Origin: Holtermannia corniformis
Taxonomy: Eukaryota > Basidiomycota > Tremellomycetes > Holtermanniales
Length of the DNA: 64,000 nucleotides
Direction of reading: 5' to 3'
Assembly: GCA_001599935.1 (NCBI GenBank)
Contig: BCIJ01000023.1
Span: 109,049-173,048, forward strand
Shown here one piece after another: positions 46,176-57,307 of this stretch; the stretch's first letter is position 1, and each line of letters opens with the position of its first letter. Both the position numbers and the translations under genes were made by a program. The notes below the pieces were generated by a model. That model worked only from the letters and a program-made list of their open reading frames with translations, did not search any database and was not told the origin of the DNA.

Positions 46176-46976
46176 ATGGCATCCGCTCTGCGATCAGTCC
46201 TCGCTCGTGGCTACGCTTCGGCGGCTGCCCCGGCTGTAAAGGTACGCTCATCCCCGCTGCTCAATGTGCTGTAGACTGACTCGCGCCTAGGCTCCCATCC
46301 AGCTCAACTCGCTCACCGGCGTCTACGCCACCTCGGCCTACCTCGCCGCGCTCAAAAAGTCACCCAAGGACCTCGAGACGCTCGCCAAGGACGTGGTCGA
46401 GCTCGACAAGAAGATTGCCGGTGACAAGAACATTTCGGCCATTATCAGTACGTTGGCTCGTTGCGTCGCCTGCGCGCGCTCACGCACTCAGGCAACCCCA
46501 CGCTCTCGGCCGCCGAACGATCCAACGCTCTCGGTGCACTTGCTGGCTCGAGCTCGCCTATCCTCTCCAACCTGCTCCAGGTGCTCTCGGAGAACGGCAG
46601 GCTCGCTCAGACCCAAAAGGTCATTGCAGACTTCAACACGCTCATTGCAGCCTACCGCGGCGAGCTCGAGGTCTCGGTCACCTCTGCCGAAGCGCTCGAC
46701 GCCAAGACGCTCGCAAGGCTGGAAAAGGCTCTCAAGAGCTCGAAAGAGGCAGAGGGCAAGACGCTCAAGGTCGTCAACAAGGTCAACCCGGCCGTCCTCG
46801 GTGGTCTCCTCGTTGATTTCGGAGACAAAACCAGTGCGTGCCATGTGGACGATTGGATCGTATTGACAATCGCAGTCGACCTCTCGGCTTCATCAAAGGT
46901 CACCCGGTTCAACGCCACCCTCCAGCGTGAGTCCAGCTCGTCTAGAAGCCCACTAACAATCCCAGAATCCGTCTGA
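46176..46976 (+). CDS. ATP5: Mitochondrial ATP synthase OSCP subunit (subunit 5)
   Basis: OSCP links the F1 head to the peripheral stalk of ATP synthase. Exons 46176-46241, 46291-46447, 46492-46833, 46876-46926 and 46966-46976 join in phase to 627 nt, or 208 residues. The N-terminus MASALRSVLARGYASAAAPA is a mitochondrial presequence. The mature part follows the OSCP pattern: LTGVYATSAYLAALKKSPKDLE, NGRLAQTQKVIADFNTLIAAYRGELEVSVTSAE, and the C-terminal VNPAVLGGLLVDFGDKTIDLS. The last exon is only 11 nt (QSV and stop). Upstream, GGTTAACC and related GGTTAAG words lie 75-130 bp before the start. It converges with the next gene (68 bp between stop codons). Confidence 0.97.
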
Positions 46977-47044
46977 GCATGTATTGCAGAGTAGCCGAAA
47001 TGAACCACTAGCCATCCACTATAATAGTAACCCACGACGTGCAA

Positions 47045-48168
47045 TCACCACTGCGCCTGCCCCTCTGGCTGCACCTTCGCACTGCCCATCTCGGAATCAT
47101 CCCCCTCGTCCTGTGAGATCGGTCCCGAGATCTGTTTACGGCGAAGCGCGCGCAGTAATCCGCGCTTACTCGATCGACCCGTCCCGCGACTCTCGTCGTC
47201 GTAGAGAAAACTCTCGCTTTCCCGCCCACGCCGTTTATGGGCCTGTCGGACCGCCCAAGCGCCCCACAGCGAGACGACGAACACGATGGCGCCGACGACA
47301 CCGGCAAAGCACACGACGAACCATGTCGCGCCGTTCCATTCGAGGTGGTATGGGACGCTGAGCGCTGCGATTTGCGCTGGAGTGTAGCCGCTTAGGAGCG
47401 GTGTTGGCGTGTTGGGATCTAGCATTGACGGGTCGAGTGTGGACGGGTCGAGCTCTGATGCGGCAGAGGCTTCCGCTTGGGCCGTGCCATCGCTGTCGCT
47501 GTCGCTCGATGCGAGACTAGGCGCGGGTAAAACACTGCCAGTGTCCTCACTGATACAAATACCTATCAGCGCGGTCGACACTGCCATGATAGCACCCACC
47601 TCGCCTCGGTCACAACCAGGCGGTCGATAGACAGCCGTCCAGCACCCGCAACGATCCGCATCTCATGCTGCGTCTCACGCGCCAGACCGTGCGCTTCAAA
47701 CACGACGGTCGAGTAAACGACCTCGTGATCCGTCGCAGTATAATCACCGACCGTGACGCCGTCGACCTGAACGCGGAAACCACCTTGGGCCGGACCTTTG
47801 GTTGCATACAAGTAAGCGTCGGTCCCTAAGCGTATTAGTATGCGCTAGTAACCGACCGCGCGGCGTACCGTTGAACACTATACTCATCCACGAGCCCGTC
47901 ACGTCGGTCCACGATACACTCTTGTTCCAGTATTCGTCCAACGTGGGCTCGATCTCGGCCACGGCCGTGGCATTGATAAACTCTTGTTGTCCGCCTTGGC
48001 GGAGCATGTTCCACCCGTCTTTGGACAGTTGGAGCGCTGGCGTAGACCATTGCGAGTCATCTATCGTGATATTCGCAGCGCTGGCCGGCTTAGCCCCTTG
48101 CAGACCTTTCAGACTACTCACCCACACACACTAGCAGCGATACAGAGGCAAAGTACTATAGACCGCAT
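47045..48168 (-). CDS. Single-pass membrane protein with galactose-binding-like ectodomain
   Basis: The start at 48168 gives a signal peptide (MRSIVLCLCIAASVCG). A 41-nt intron then joins to AANITIDDSQWSTPALQL. The ectodomain has the sequence texture of a basidiomycete family with jelly-roll folds: SWMSIVFNGT, an aromatic YLYATKGPAQGGFRVQVDGV, YSTVVFEAHGL and HEMRIVAGAGRLSIDRLVV, with N-glycosylation sites (NIT, NAT, NKS, NGT). A single helix, WFVVCFAGVVGAIVFVVSLWG, is followed by a basic stop-transfer (RQAHKRRGRES) and a polar cytosolic tail ending PEGQAQW, TGA at 47045-47047. This is a typical fungal surface protein of unknown role, possibly a carbohydrate sensor. Confidence 0.75.
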
Positions 48169-48350
48169 CAGACTCGGGGCCGGATTGACAAACAGCTGTG
48201 GACGCTAGGGAGCACGGCGGCCGTGCGTCCCACGACACCCTAGCTGCGCGCTTGAACGCAAAAGGACCGTGGACGTGGACAAAGGATCGAGGCCAGGTCG
48301 ACCGCGATCCCAAGGAGATCATCAACCGTTGCATCACAAAGGCAGGGCAA

Positions 48351-51300
48351 TCACCGCATGGAGCCCTCTACAGCCTTGTAGTGATGCCCGTTCTGGATCT
48401 TGCGCTCGCGCCCGTGACTGCGCCGGCCACGCAGCCACCTCTTCAACGTCGCGATCGAGCGTGCGATCGGCCGCTCGGCATAGCGTTCAAACGCAAAGCA
48501 TGCGGCAATGTTGACGATTGCAACAACGAGCAGCTCAATCTTGAACCGCATCGTAAAGTCGATCAGATCGAGGATGAGCGCGATGGCCGGTGACGGTGCG
48601 AGGAGCACATAGGTGCTAAAGGCACCCAACCCGGTCAAGCAAAGGATGAGCGACGCTAAGGCATCCTTCAGCGCTGCGCTCCGCATTCGATCATCGCTTA
48701 CGATTCGTGTAGATTGGCTTTCGGTACGGCGGGCCGACGCTGAACACGCCGGCAACCAGAATGTACTGGAATGACGAAATCAAGAACAAGGCCGAGTTTT
48801 CATAGTTGAAAGTCTCCAGCTTGTCATTCTCGACGTCTGGTGCTGTATACCTGGGCGTGTCAACTTGTGGCACCAATTGCAATCGACGTACCATGGTTGC
48901 CTTCGCACCCAAATGAAGACAAAGCACTGCACCGCAGCGTTGATGACAATCTGACCAATGATACTCGTCAAGACCTTTTTCGAGACAAGACTCGACGTCG
49001 GACGCTTGGGATGGATCTTGGGGTAGGGCAGCGTGCGGCCCACTGTGTGGCATTAGCCGAGCGCACAAATGCAGCACTAGACTGACTAGTAATGGCCACA
49101 GGGATGATGATGAACAGGTCGATGTACAAGAATCTGCCATGTTAGCGATTGCCACTCGCGTAATACGCAACGCACTGAAAGTCGCCCAGGCTTGATGCAA
49201 ACGAGTACAACTGTGGCGGTGAGCTTGGGCAAAGAATACAAGTGCAACCTACCAGGGTGACGGTCGTAAACTGGATAAGCGAATATAAAGCCCTGGAGAT
49301 CTTAGTTGCGTCTTCCTATCCAATCGGTACTCACATGTATTTGAAGCAGCTGAAGCTCGTCACCAACGCGGCTCGGCCCTCGCTGCGATACATCAGCGCG
49401 GATCCCGCCTTGGTGCGACCAGACGCACCGGATCACCTCGATCATGCACGAAATGTCAGGTGTGCGGCTGGTGAACGGCGCAGCCACAGAAGCTTCCGCT
49501 TCAGACAGCGAAACACCGACATCGGCTGCCTTTAGCGCGCCGCAGTCATTGGCGCCATCGCCGCAGAATGCCACCGTGTAGCCCAAGGCTTGCAGGCGCT
49601 CGATCAATTCGGCCTTTTCGTCGGGTGACATGCGAGCGAAAATGACTCCTTTGACCAGCATCTGTGCACATCAGCTGGTTACGAGACGTATGCCTGATGA
49701 CGCACCCGCTGAACCGTTTCCAATGCGGCAAACTCGAGCATCCACCGGAACACGTCGCCAGTCACGGCAAGCTGGTAATCGCTATAGTCGTTCTCGCCTC
49801 CGTCCAGCGTCATCGCCAGGTGGGCGGGAACAATCGGTTTGAGCGTGTACTCGTCAAGCTTGAGGCTCTCATCGTCGACGCTAACCCAGTCCAACTGGGC
49901 GTTTTGCTTGTTCCCCGTGCCTGCGCACGCGTTAGCCTTGGTTGAGACCTCTGTTGTGCATTTACCAGGGACGAAAGACGGGATAAAGACATTGGCGGAA
50001 TGCGACACCAGGCCGCATTCGCGCGCTACGCTAATAGCAGTACGGACATTATCGCCCGTGACCATGCGGCACGCCAAGTGCGCCGATCGCAGCGTGTGGA
50101 TTGCTGGCGCTGTGCCCTCCTTGAGCTTGTTTTCAAAGACGATGAAGCCCAGGAATTGCAGGTTGGATTCGGCGACCTCCCTGCGCTACGGTCAGTTCAC
50201 TTCCAGCGCGTACAGCCCACCGACCGTTTCATTCTTTGCGCTTTGAGCCACGTCAAACCCTCGATGCTCTTGCCTGCTATAGCAATGACTCGGAAGCCGT
50301 TGCGCGTGTAGTACGAGAGCATGTCCTCGTAGTCTTTGGGGACTGAATGATATCAGCAGCCATCCAGCCGACTGCAACCGACTCACACGACGCGGGATCG
50401 CAAATGTCGGCCATGACCTCTGGCGCGCCCTTGACATAAACCTCCATGCTTGTGGATTTGAGACGTTTAACAATGACGCTCATGCGGCGCAACGCTGAGA
50501 CAAAGTCAAAGGTGCGGATCACGCCAAGCTCGAGGAAATGCGCGTGCTACGTGGTCAGTCATGGCTCAAGCACCGCCCGACGAACCTTGGCACCAGACTT
50601 GAGCGCGTCCTCCAACCGCCACTGCTCGGTACCGGGCGGTCTCACAACCGTCTGCACCAACGTCTGCGGACGGTCAGAGTTGCGCGCTTCAGCCTTGGCC
50701 TTGGCACCAGGAGTACCACTGGTCGAAGAAGCAGGGATTGCAGCCTTGGATTGACCCTCGTCAAGCGTCCAGCCGGTGAACTCGAACATCTTGATGTCCA
50801 ACGGATCGCCAATGACCTCGCCCTCGATGAGTTTCAAGGCATGACAAGTTGCGAGGGCATACAGCAACGGGGTCTTGCCGCTCACTCCGCCGATCGAGGG
50901 CACTTCTTGCACTTCACCGTGCAGCTCGGAGAAGCGCTCATCGCGGCGGTCAATGGTTCTGACACCGAGAACATCAAGACCATCCTCTGTCAGAGTGCCA
51001 GTCTTGTCGAAGCAGACGACATTGACTTTGCCGCCGATGTTGACGCGGTTGGGGCTGATACAGAATATGCCGGCTTTTCGTAAGCGCTCGATAGCAAAGG
51101 TCGTGCCGATGGTCAAAGTCGCAGGAAGCGCGGGTGGGACCACGATGGTGATCAGATCCAGAGCGCGTAGCAAGATGGTCTGCCATTGAATCTGTAGAGC
51201 GTCAACTAGGTCTCACTGTCGGAGAAAACATACACCCATGCGGATGAACTGCACCGCGCTGACGGCAAAGCCAAGACCGGCAATGATAGTAAGCACGCCG

Positions 51301-53912
51301 ATAAAGTTCATCGAGTCGCGGTAGAACCGGAAGCCCATTGGCTTGGGGAAGAGCATTGAGCGGACCAGTGCGCCCTTTGTAGTGTTGAAGCCTGCGAATG
51401 TGAGCGGGCGTGGTGCGCGGCCGACGACATACCAGTTCGAGCTACGAGTGCGAGCGCCATGCTCTGCTCAGTCTTGCCGCCAGAAACACCGCCACCTCCG
51501 GCAGCCCTGATCCGGATGATCTTGGTCCCGCTAAACATGTAATGCTTGGCCATGTCGGGGTCCACCTCGGAGCTGCCGTTCTTCTCCTCTTTCGACATGA
51601 CGCGCAGGTTCTCATCCTTGACTGGAATCTTGGAGACGGGTACCGACTCGCCCGTCAGCATTGACTCGTTGACGATGGCGTCGCCCGACAGGAGGAGAGC
51701 ATCGCAGGGGAAGATGGTGAGATCAGGGTCGGAAGCGTCAAAGATGTCACCGGGGACGAGCTCGGCGCAGTCCAGCATGGTCCCTACTTTGTCAGCGCCC
51801 GCTACCAAGCTCAGAGGACATACAGTGTCCGTCGACAAGTACGCGTACATCGCAGTGAAAGCGAGACATTTCGCGCATCCGCTCAATCGTCTGCGGGGTG
51901 TGAGAAGAGGTCGGTCTAGATCTGTCGACGCACCCTCTTGGTCTCGACCAAACTAGATAGGATGCTAGCCGCGCTGATGAGAGCAATAGCAAAAGCATAG
52001 TAGTAATAGTCGTCTATTGACCACAGCACAATGGAAGCAATCTGGAAGACGTAAAATGGATGCAGCACCTAGGACGGTTAGCATGGCTTTGCAAACGGAT
52101 GGTCTGCACACCTCATCAACGAGCAAGCCCAAGACTGTCTTGCCTTCAATGTCAATCATGTTCTCGCCAGTCAGCACCTTGCGCTGCTGGCGCGTAGCCG
52201 AGTCCAAACCGGGCGCAACGGCGCGCACCGAAGTCCAGCGCGGATCGCGCCAATCGCGGATCATGGTCCATTGGTTCGTGGCAGGATTGAGAGCAAACCG
52301 AGTGTATCGGTACTCGACGACCTTTAAGAAGCCCAGAGTCTCTTCCCAAGTCGTCTTGCCGCTTTCAACGTCGCTGTTACTTTGGACTGGTTTCGTGACG
52401 AGATCCTTGGCTGCGCCGATGCCACCGGGCTGAGCCGCGTCTAGTGCGTGGCTGATCGCAGGTGTGGCGTGCAACACGGAGGGCGCGCGCGAGGATGTCG
52501 CGGTAGGTACAGCTGAAGGCACGATGATGCGAGGGAAGACGGTCGAAAGTGGGTAAGGGTACGGCAATACGGTTAGCGGAACAATGTGAAGATCTCCGTA
52601 GGGTGTCTGCGTTGTCAGCTCCAATTACGTTTCACGACAACTACGATGACCTACCTCGACGACGAGCCAGCTGCCACCCTTGGCTTCGTCGAAAGCCGTC
52701 TCCTTGCCGCTCCACTTGACCCAGACACTGGGGATCCATCGGCCGATCAGGCCGAGTATGCCAAAACTCAGCACACAGGCGGTCCACCATAGAGCGTTCC
52801 GCAGTGGGTCCGACGAATAGCAGGTGAAGCGGATGGACAGGTCTTCATCGGGCAACAGGATCGTCTGCCGGGAACTCGACGTGCACGGCTCAAACTCGCG
52901 CACGGGCTCGTCCAGGTGGGCATGAGATGTCGGATCGCCAAAGATGCCGTCTGACGGTAGCAGAGGGATTGCCGGCGAGGTGGGTCGTGACTGGGGTGGC
53001 AGGGAAGTGTCGTCTGCCAATGACGAGCTGTAGCTCTCCCCGTGCGTCCGTTCCGACACTTGCGAGTAGGTATCAGCATCGTCCTCTTCGCCATGCGAGT
53101 TGTACCCCCAGTCTTCTGAACCAGAGTCGGTTGGGGTCGGTGACCCAGACCGTACAACGTGGCCTGTCCTCGAAGAAGCCATGGACGAGCGTCGCGAGCG
53201 CCCTCGGTTCTCCTCGTCATCGTCACGGTGCTTGCTTGCGCCGAAAAAGGATGCGAGGCGGCCAAGAGTAGTCGACGGGCCAGCTTCATCTTGACGCTCG
53301 CGCTCTGCGTTCCAGCTGCTGCTATCGTCGTCCCTGTCCATGACAAAGTTTGCCGACGAAGTGATGGACGGCCGCCGTGATGAGCGGTTGCCGGTACCAC
53401 GGCGATGAGGCGATGACGGAGGCAGCTCGGCCTCGTCGAAAACGACCACACTCGATGTTACCGACTGTCTTTGCCGCAGAAAGGGACGCTGGGAGCTCGA
53501 GCGCACGCTAGAGTTGCTCCTCCGACGTCCTGCAAAGCTCGACCGGTGCTGCGAGAACGAATGCCGGACCGTGTAGCTGCCAGGACCACTGAATACAGTG
53601 TGGTCTGTGACGAGTCAGCCATGTTCTTCTCTACGGTCCGCACTGACGCTCTGCCTCGTCGTCGCCCTGACCGAGTGGGCTATCCGAGTACTGCGCTTCT
53701 TGCACACTGCGCTCTTGCAGAACCGACGCAATGTCCATTGGCGAAGCACCTCCTGTGTAGTCGTTCACCACATGCTCCGTCTCGACGCTTGCACCAGGTA
53801 TCACGACCTCGACAGCTTGGACCTGCACTGGGTGGAAATTGTCCGGGGCAGTCGGTTGCGACGCCGTGATGTCGGCGGGAAACGCATCATCATTCGGGGG
53901 GCTCTCTGGCAT
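48351..53912 (-). CDS. YPK9: P5B-type ATPase (Ypk9/ATP13A2 family)
   Basis: P5B ATPases are endolysosomal/vacuolar transporters; animal ATP13A2 exports polyamines. The start MPESPPNDD (53912) is joined by an intron (donor GTCAGT) to [21 protein letters not shown] long Ser-rich cytosolic N-terminus follows, then the paired N-terminal helices with [20 protein letters not shown]-type landmarks in order are [10 protein letters not shown] (near 51650), [21 protein letters not shown] with PPALP (about 51120-51150) marking P5[17 protein letters not shown] (phosphorylated Asp, near 51005), [30 protein letters not shown] (hinge, near 49510-49570) and RKPIYTNPSLILC at the last intron. TGA is at 48351-48353. 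Substrate cannot be told from sequence. It is divergent from FES1 across a repeat-bearing promoter of 340 bp. Confidence 0.95.
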
Positions 53913-54020
53913 CTTGAGAACTCTCCAAAGCACGCAGGTCGTTGTTCCGTTGCCAAGCTTGCTCAGAGTCGAAGGCGATAGCAACCTTTGTCTATGGACG
54001 ATGCTGATTAGGATTTTCCC

Positions 54021-54116
54021 ATTAGGATTGAAATTGTGGTTGATTAGGATTGAAATTGTGGTTGATTAGGATTGAAATTGTAGCTGATTACAATCGTAAT
54101 TGTGGTTGATTAGGAC
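54021..54116. repeat. 22-bp tandem repeat in the YPK9-FES1 promoter
   Basis: Four direct units start at 54021, 54043, 54065 and 54087, with a partial fifth. The core is ATTAGGATTGAAATTGTGGTTG (given as its two halves ATTAGGATTGA and AATTGTGGTTG). The first two are identical, the third differs at two positions, and the fourth is more diverged. A partial ATTAGGATT precedes them at 54008. The array ends 136 bp before the FES1 start codon and 109 bp from the YPK9 start. Confidence 0.92.
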
Positions 54117-54252
54117 AAGCTAATTGCGATTCCAAAATATCACATGAAACTGCTCCGCGCAAAAGTTGCCACCAGCTTCCAGTGCGTTCACCACCTCGAC
54201 TTGCTTTGTCAACCATCTTCACGCTCACCAATCCCTTTTCTCGTTCCAAACA

Positions 54253-55312
54253 ATGCCAGACCTCAACCAGCTCCTCAAATGGTCTCTCGCCAACTCGGGT
54301 GCGCCGCCAGCCAGCGCTGGAAGCAGCAACCTGGCCGCACTGCACCCGTCCGATCCCCTGCACGCATCCCACGAGCAGCCGGCGCCAGCACCGCGATCCG
54401 ACCTGACTGCGGACATGCTCGAGGCCATCATGGGCAAAGCAGATTCAACGTTGATGAAGGAGCAACTCGCGGTCGCTGTGGACGAGTCGAAATCGGTCGA
54501 GGATCGTGTGCAGGCGCTAGACAACTTTGAGATGGTGCGTACTGTAGGAAGAGTCGGACCAGGCTTATACAGTCATAGCTTATCGAGCTCATTGATAACG
54601 CCAACAACATTTCTTCTATGAAACTGTGGGAACCCCTGCTCGGCTTGCTCGACTCGTCCGAAGCCGAGGTCGTGACCCAGACATGCTGGGTGATCGGCAC
54701 CGCTGTACAGAACAACCCCAAGGCGCAAGAGGCGGTACGTCGCTCGCGTGACTCTGAGAACCACACTGACACTGGCAGTTTCACGCGCAGCAAGCCCTCG
54801 CTCGCATCCTAGAACTCATCTACCCATCCTCCTCGACCTCTGCTCCTTGCACTGCGACACGCGCAAAGGCGACCTATGCCCTCTCGGCCTCGCTCAAACA
54901 CTGGCCTGTTGCTGCACTCTCCCTCAGTGCCAATGACTCGCAAGGGTGGCGCGCGCTACAACGCGGTTTGAAGGACGACGCGCTCGTCATCCGACGGAAA
55001 TTCAGCTTCCTCATCAGCGCTCTCGTCACCCAGTCTTCAGACGACCCGCTCGTCGACGGCGAGAACAAGCTGCTCGAGGGTTCAAAGCAAGAGGGGATCC
55101 TCCACGGGCTCATCGAGGGCCTCAACGACGGCGATGTCGAGGTCGAAGAGAACAGTGTGCGAGCGTTGGCCACTGCAGCCAGGTTGGGCGCTCTGAGCGA
55201 CGAGCAAAAGTCGCAGATCGCATCCGTGTGGTCGAATTGGGGTTCTACTGGTCAGGAAGAGCGAGGGTTGGTAGGAGAGGACGCTGCGGCGATCCAAGCG
55301 GCGTTGGTATGA
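54253..55312 (+). CDS. FES1: Hsp70 nucleotide exchange factor Fes1
   Basis: Fes1 (HspBP1) is an armadillo-repeat exchange factor that releases ADP from cytosolic Hsp70. Exons 54253-54534, 54579-54734 and 54779-55312 join in phase to 972 nt, or 323 residues. The N-terminus [16 protein letters not shown] is the family signature. A Ser/Pro spacer, then an acidic stretch ([19 protein letters not shown]), [21 protein letters not shown], and armadillo repeats follow ([59 protein letters not shown]). Its stop codon is 12 bp from the stop codon of the converging gene. Confidence 0.95.
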
Positions 55313-55324
55313 GCATGCATTGCA

Positions 55325-57176
55325 TCAGGATAACTGGCCCAGTGCCCACGCGACACTCTCCTCGCTGAACAACGGCGTGCACTCGGTATACCCGTGTATA
55401 CTCTCTGGCACCCGGACGACTCGTACGCCCAGAGCCTGCCATGTCAGTTCCGGCGCCGACGTAGTACAACACCTACCTCGATGGCAGTCTCGTCCACCGG
55501 GACTTGCGCGCCGTCCAGCACTACCAGATGCGTTACCAGGCGCTGATTCCTACCATCGATCCCGCTGATCGTACGACCTCGGATCGGTTGATCATAGTGT
55601 CGCAGCGTGCCGAGGATGGCGTTGATATAGTCGACTGCAGTGTACTCGGTCGTCTCGCGGTCATTGACCGAGTTGACTGCAGTGTGAGCATGACCACGGG
55701 AACCGGTCAACGTACGAAGGAGTACTTTGGCACGCAGCGTTGACGACTGCGCAATCGCTGATGCCATTCCGCGTAAAGCGAGACACGGGATGATACTGCG
55801 CCAGTCAGCAGCGTTGACGCCAAGGCTAGAACTGACCTCGTCCACAGGGATCCGCAGCTGTAGACTAGTACATCACGCGAGGCGAGCTGCTCCAGTACGT
55901 CTGGGTTTGGCTCTGGAAAGATCTCCTGTGAGGGCGTTAGTCTGGTCTGACAAACACTGAGACCGTACCTGAGCATACAAGTTGATATAGTACAGACCTA
56001 GATCATCAGCCCACGCACACAGCCGATCACCACCCACGTTGTATCCTCGACTCGAGCGGCAGCACGACATCGCCCTTGACATACGCCAAGTTGCCCGGAG
56101 TTTGCTCGTCCATCGTCGGACTCTCAAGGCCGTGCACACTATCGCGCACGTCTTCAAAGCTGTTGACGCCTCGACTCATTGGCGGCAGAGACGTTTCCGA
56201 CGTTGCGAATGTGCGCGAGTCTCGGCGGATGCCGGTACGACGCCGGTCCTGGGTCAGCTGCTGTTTGTGCCGAACACTCGAGGCGCGTGAGAGCGCTTCG
56301 GTGGTGACGGGCGGGATCGAGTAGGTGGGGTGCGAGATCTCGCACTGGCCAATGATCCGTCGCCCGTTCTCCTGTGATCGTCAGCGGGAAACCTATGCTT
56401 CTTAGACTCACCAGTGAAACTGCAATAGTGACGCTCTCTGCGCGGTCAGCCAAGCGTCAGTCTGTGAAGGCGTACGATTCGTGTTGATGACTGGAAGAAC
56501 ATGGCATGATTCCTGCCCATGTCAGCTGATAGCTAACGACTGAGACCAACTCACATGGACGCCCGCAATCGATTTGAACAAGAAGATGGCGCTCGAGAGG
56601 GAACCAAACATGTCACGAGCGCCTGTCAAGAAGCCGTTGCCGAGGCTAAAGTTCTTGAAGCTAAACTGCTTGTGCGCTCTCCGCAAGCACAACAGTTGAA
56701 AGTGTACCAAGAAAGCTGCCGAGCATCAGAGCTGTCCACCACGGCATACACCCACCTCGGATACACTCCTTCTTGTCATCGCGGATCCCTCGCCATAGCA
56801 AGCTGCGGCCTTCTACAATCTCGTGCCAGAGATCCCGTACGATCCTCTCATCGACATCGACGGGGAAGCGATGAGCGAGGAGGTTGAGCACGGCCGCTGC
56901 CTCGCTTGGGTCGCGCGACTGTTCCGGTGGAGGAATCAGTCGAAGCAGGCGAGATCCTGTGCGCAAGTCATTATGGCGAGTGCGCACAGCTGCATCACAC
57001 TGACGGACATCGCCTATCGAAGGTCCACCGAAACACCTGAGAATCTCGCTCGAGGACCCGCCGTCGTCCGAGACGGGGAGGATGAACGCCGGGTCTTTGT
57101 CGAATGCATGCACAAACCCGTTGGCGCCCGAGCCGCCAGAGATGACTACGTAGGATGTACTGCCTGGTCTGGACAT
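55325..57176 (-). CDS. UPF0052/CofD-like protein
   Basis: This family (bacterial YvcK, yeast YNL011C) shares its fold with CofD, a 2-phospho-L-lactate transferase, but its fungal role is not established. The start MSRPGSTSYVVISGGSGANGF gives the Rossmann-like VISGGSGAN loop. FILPVSDDGGSSSEILRCFGGPSIGDVR follows, the most conserved block. Later exons carry LVVLDGAQVPVDETAIE and finally ALGVRVVRVPESIHGYTECT with SVAWALGQLS before TGA (55325-55327). The last intron has donor GTAGGT and branch CTGAC. An upstream ATG-bearing frame exists, but the start at 57176 aligns with the family. It is divergent from the URI gene with about 130 bp between starts. Confidence 0.88.
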
Positions 57177-57307
57177 GCCCAGTCTGCCAGCAAGCTCAGC
57201 AGCTCTCGACAGTACTATGTAGTAGAGATGAGCCGCAGCAACCGTCGTCAAGCTTGTCGAGTGCGATCCATCACATGAAAGTGGGGAAAAGCACTTTCTT
57301 GCTGTCG

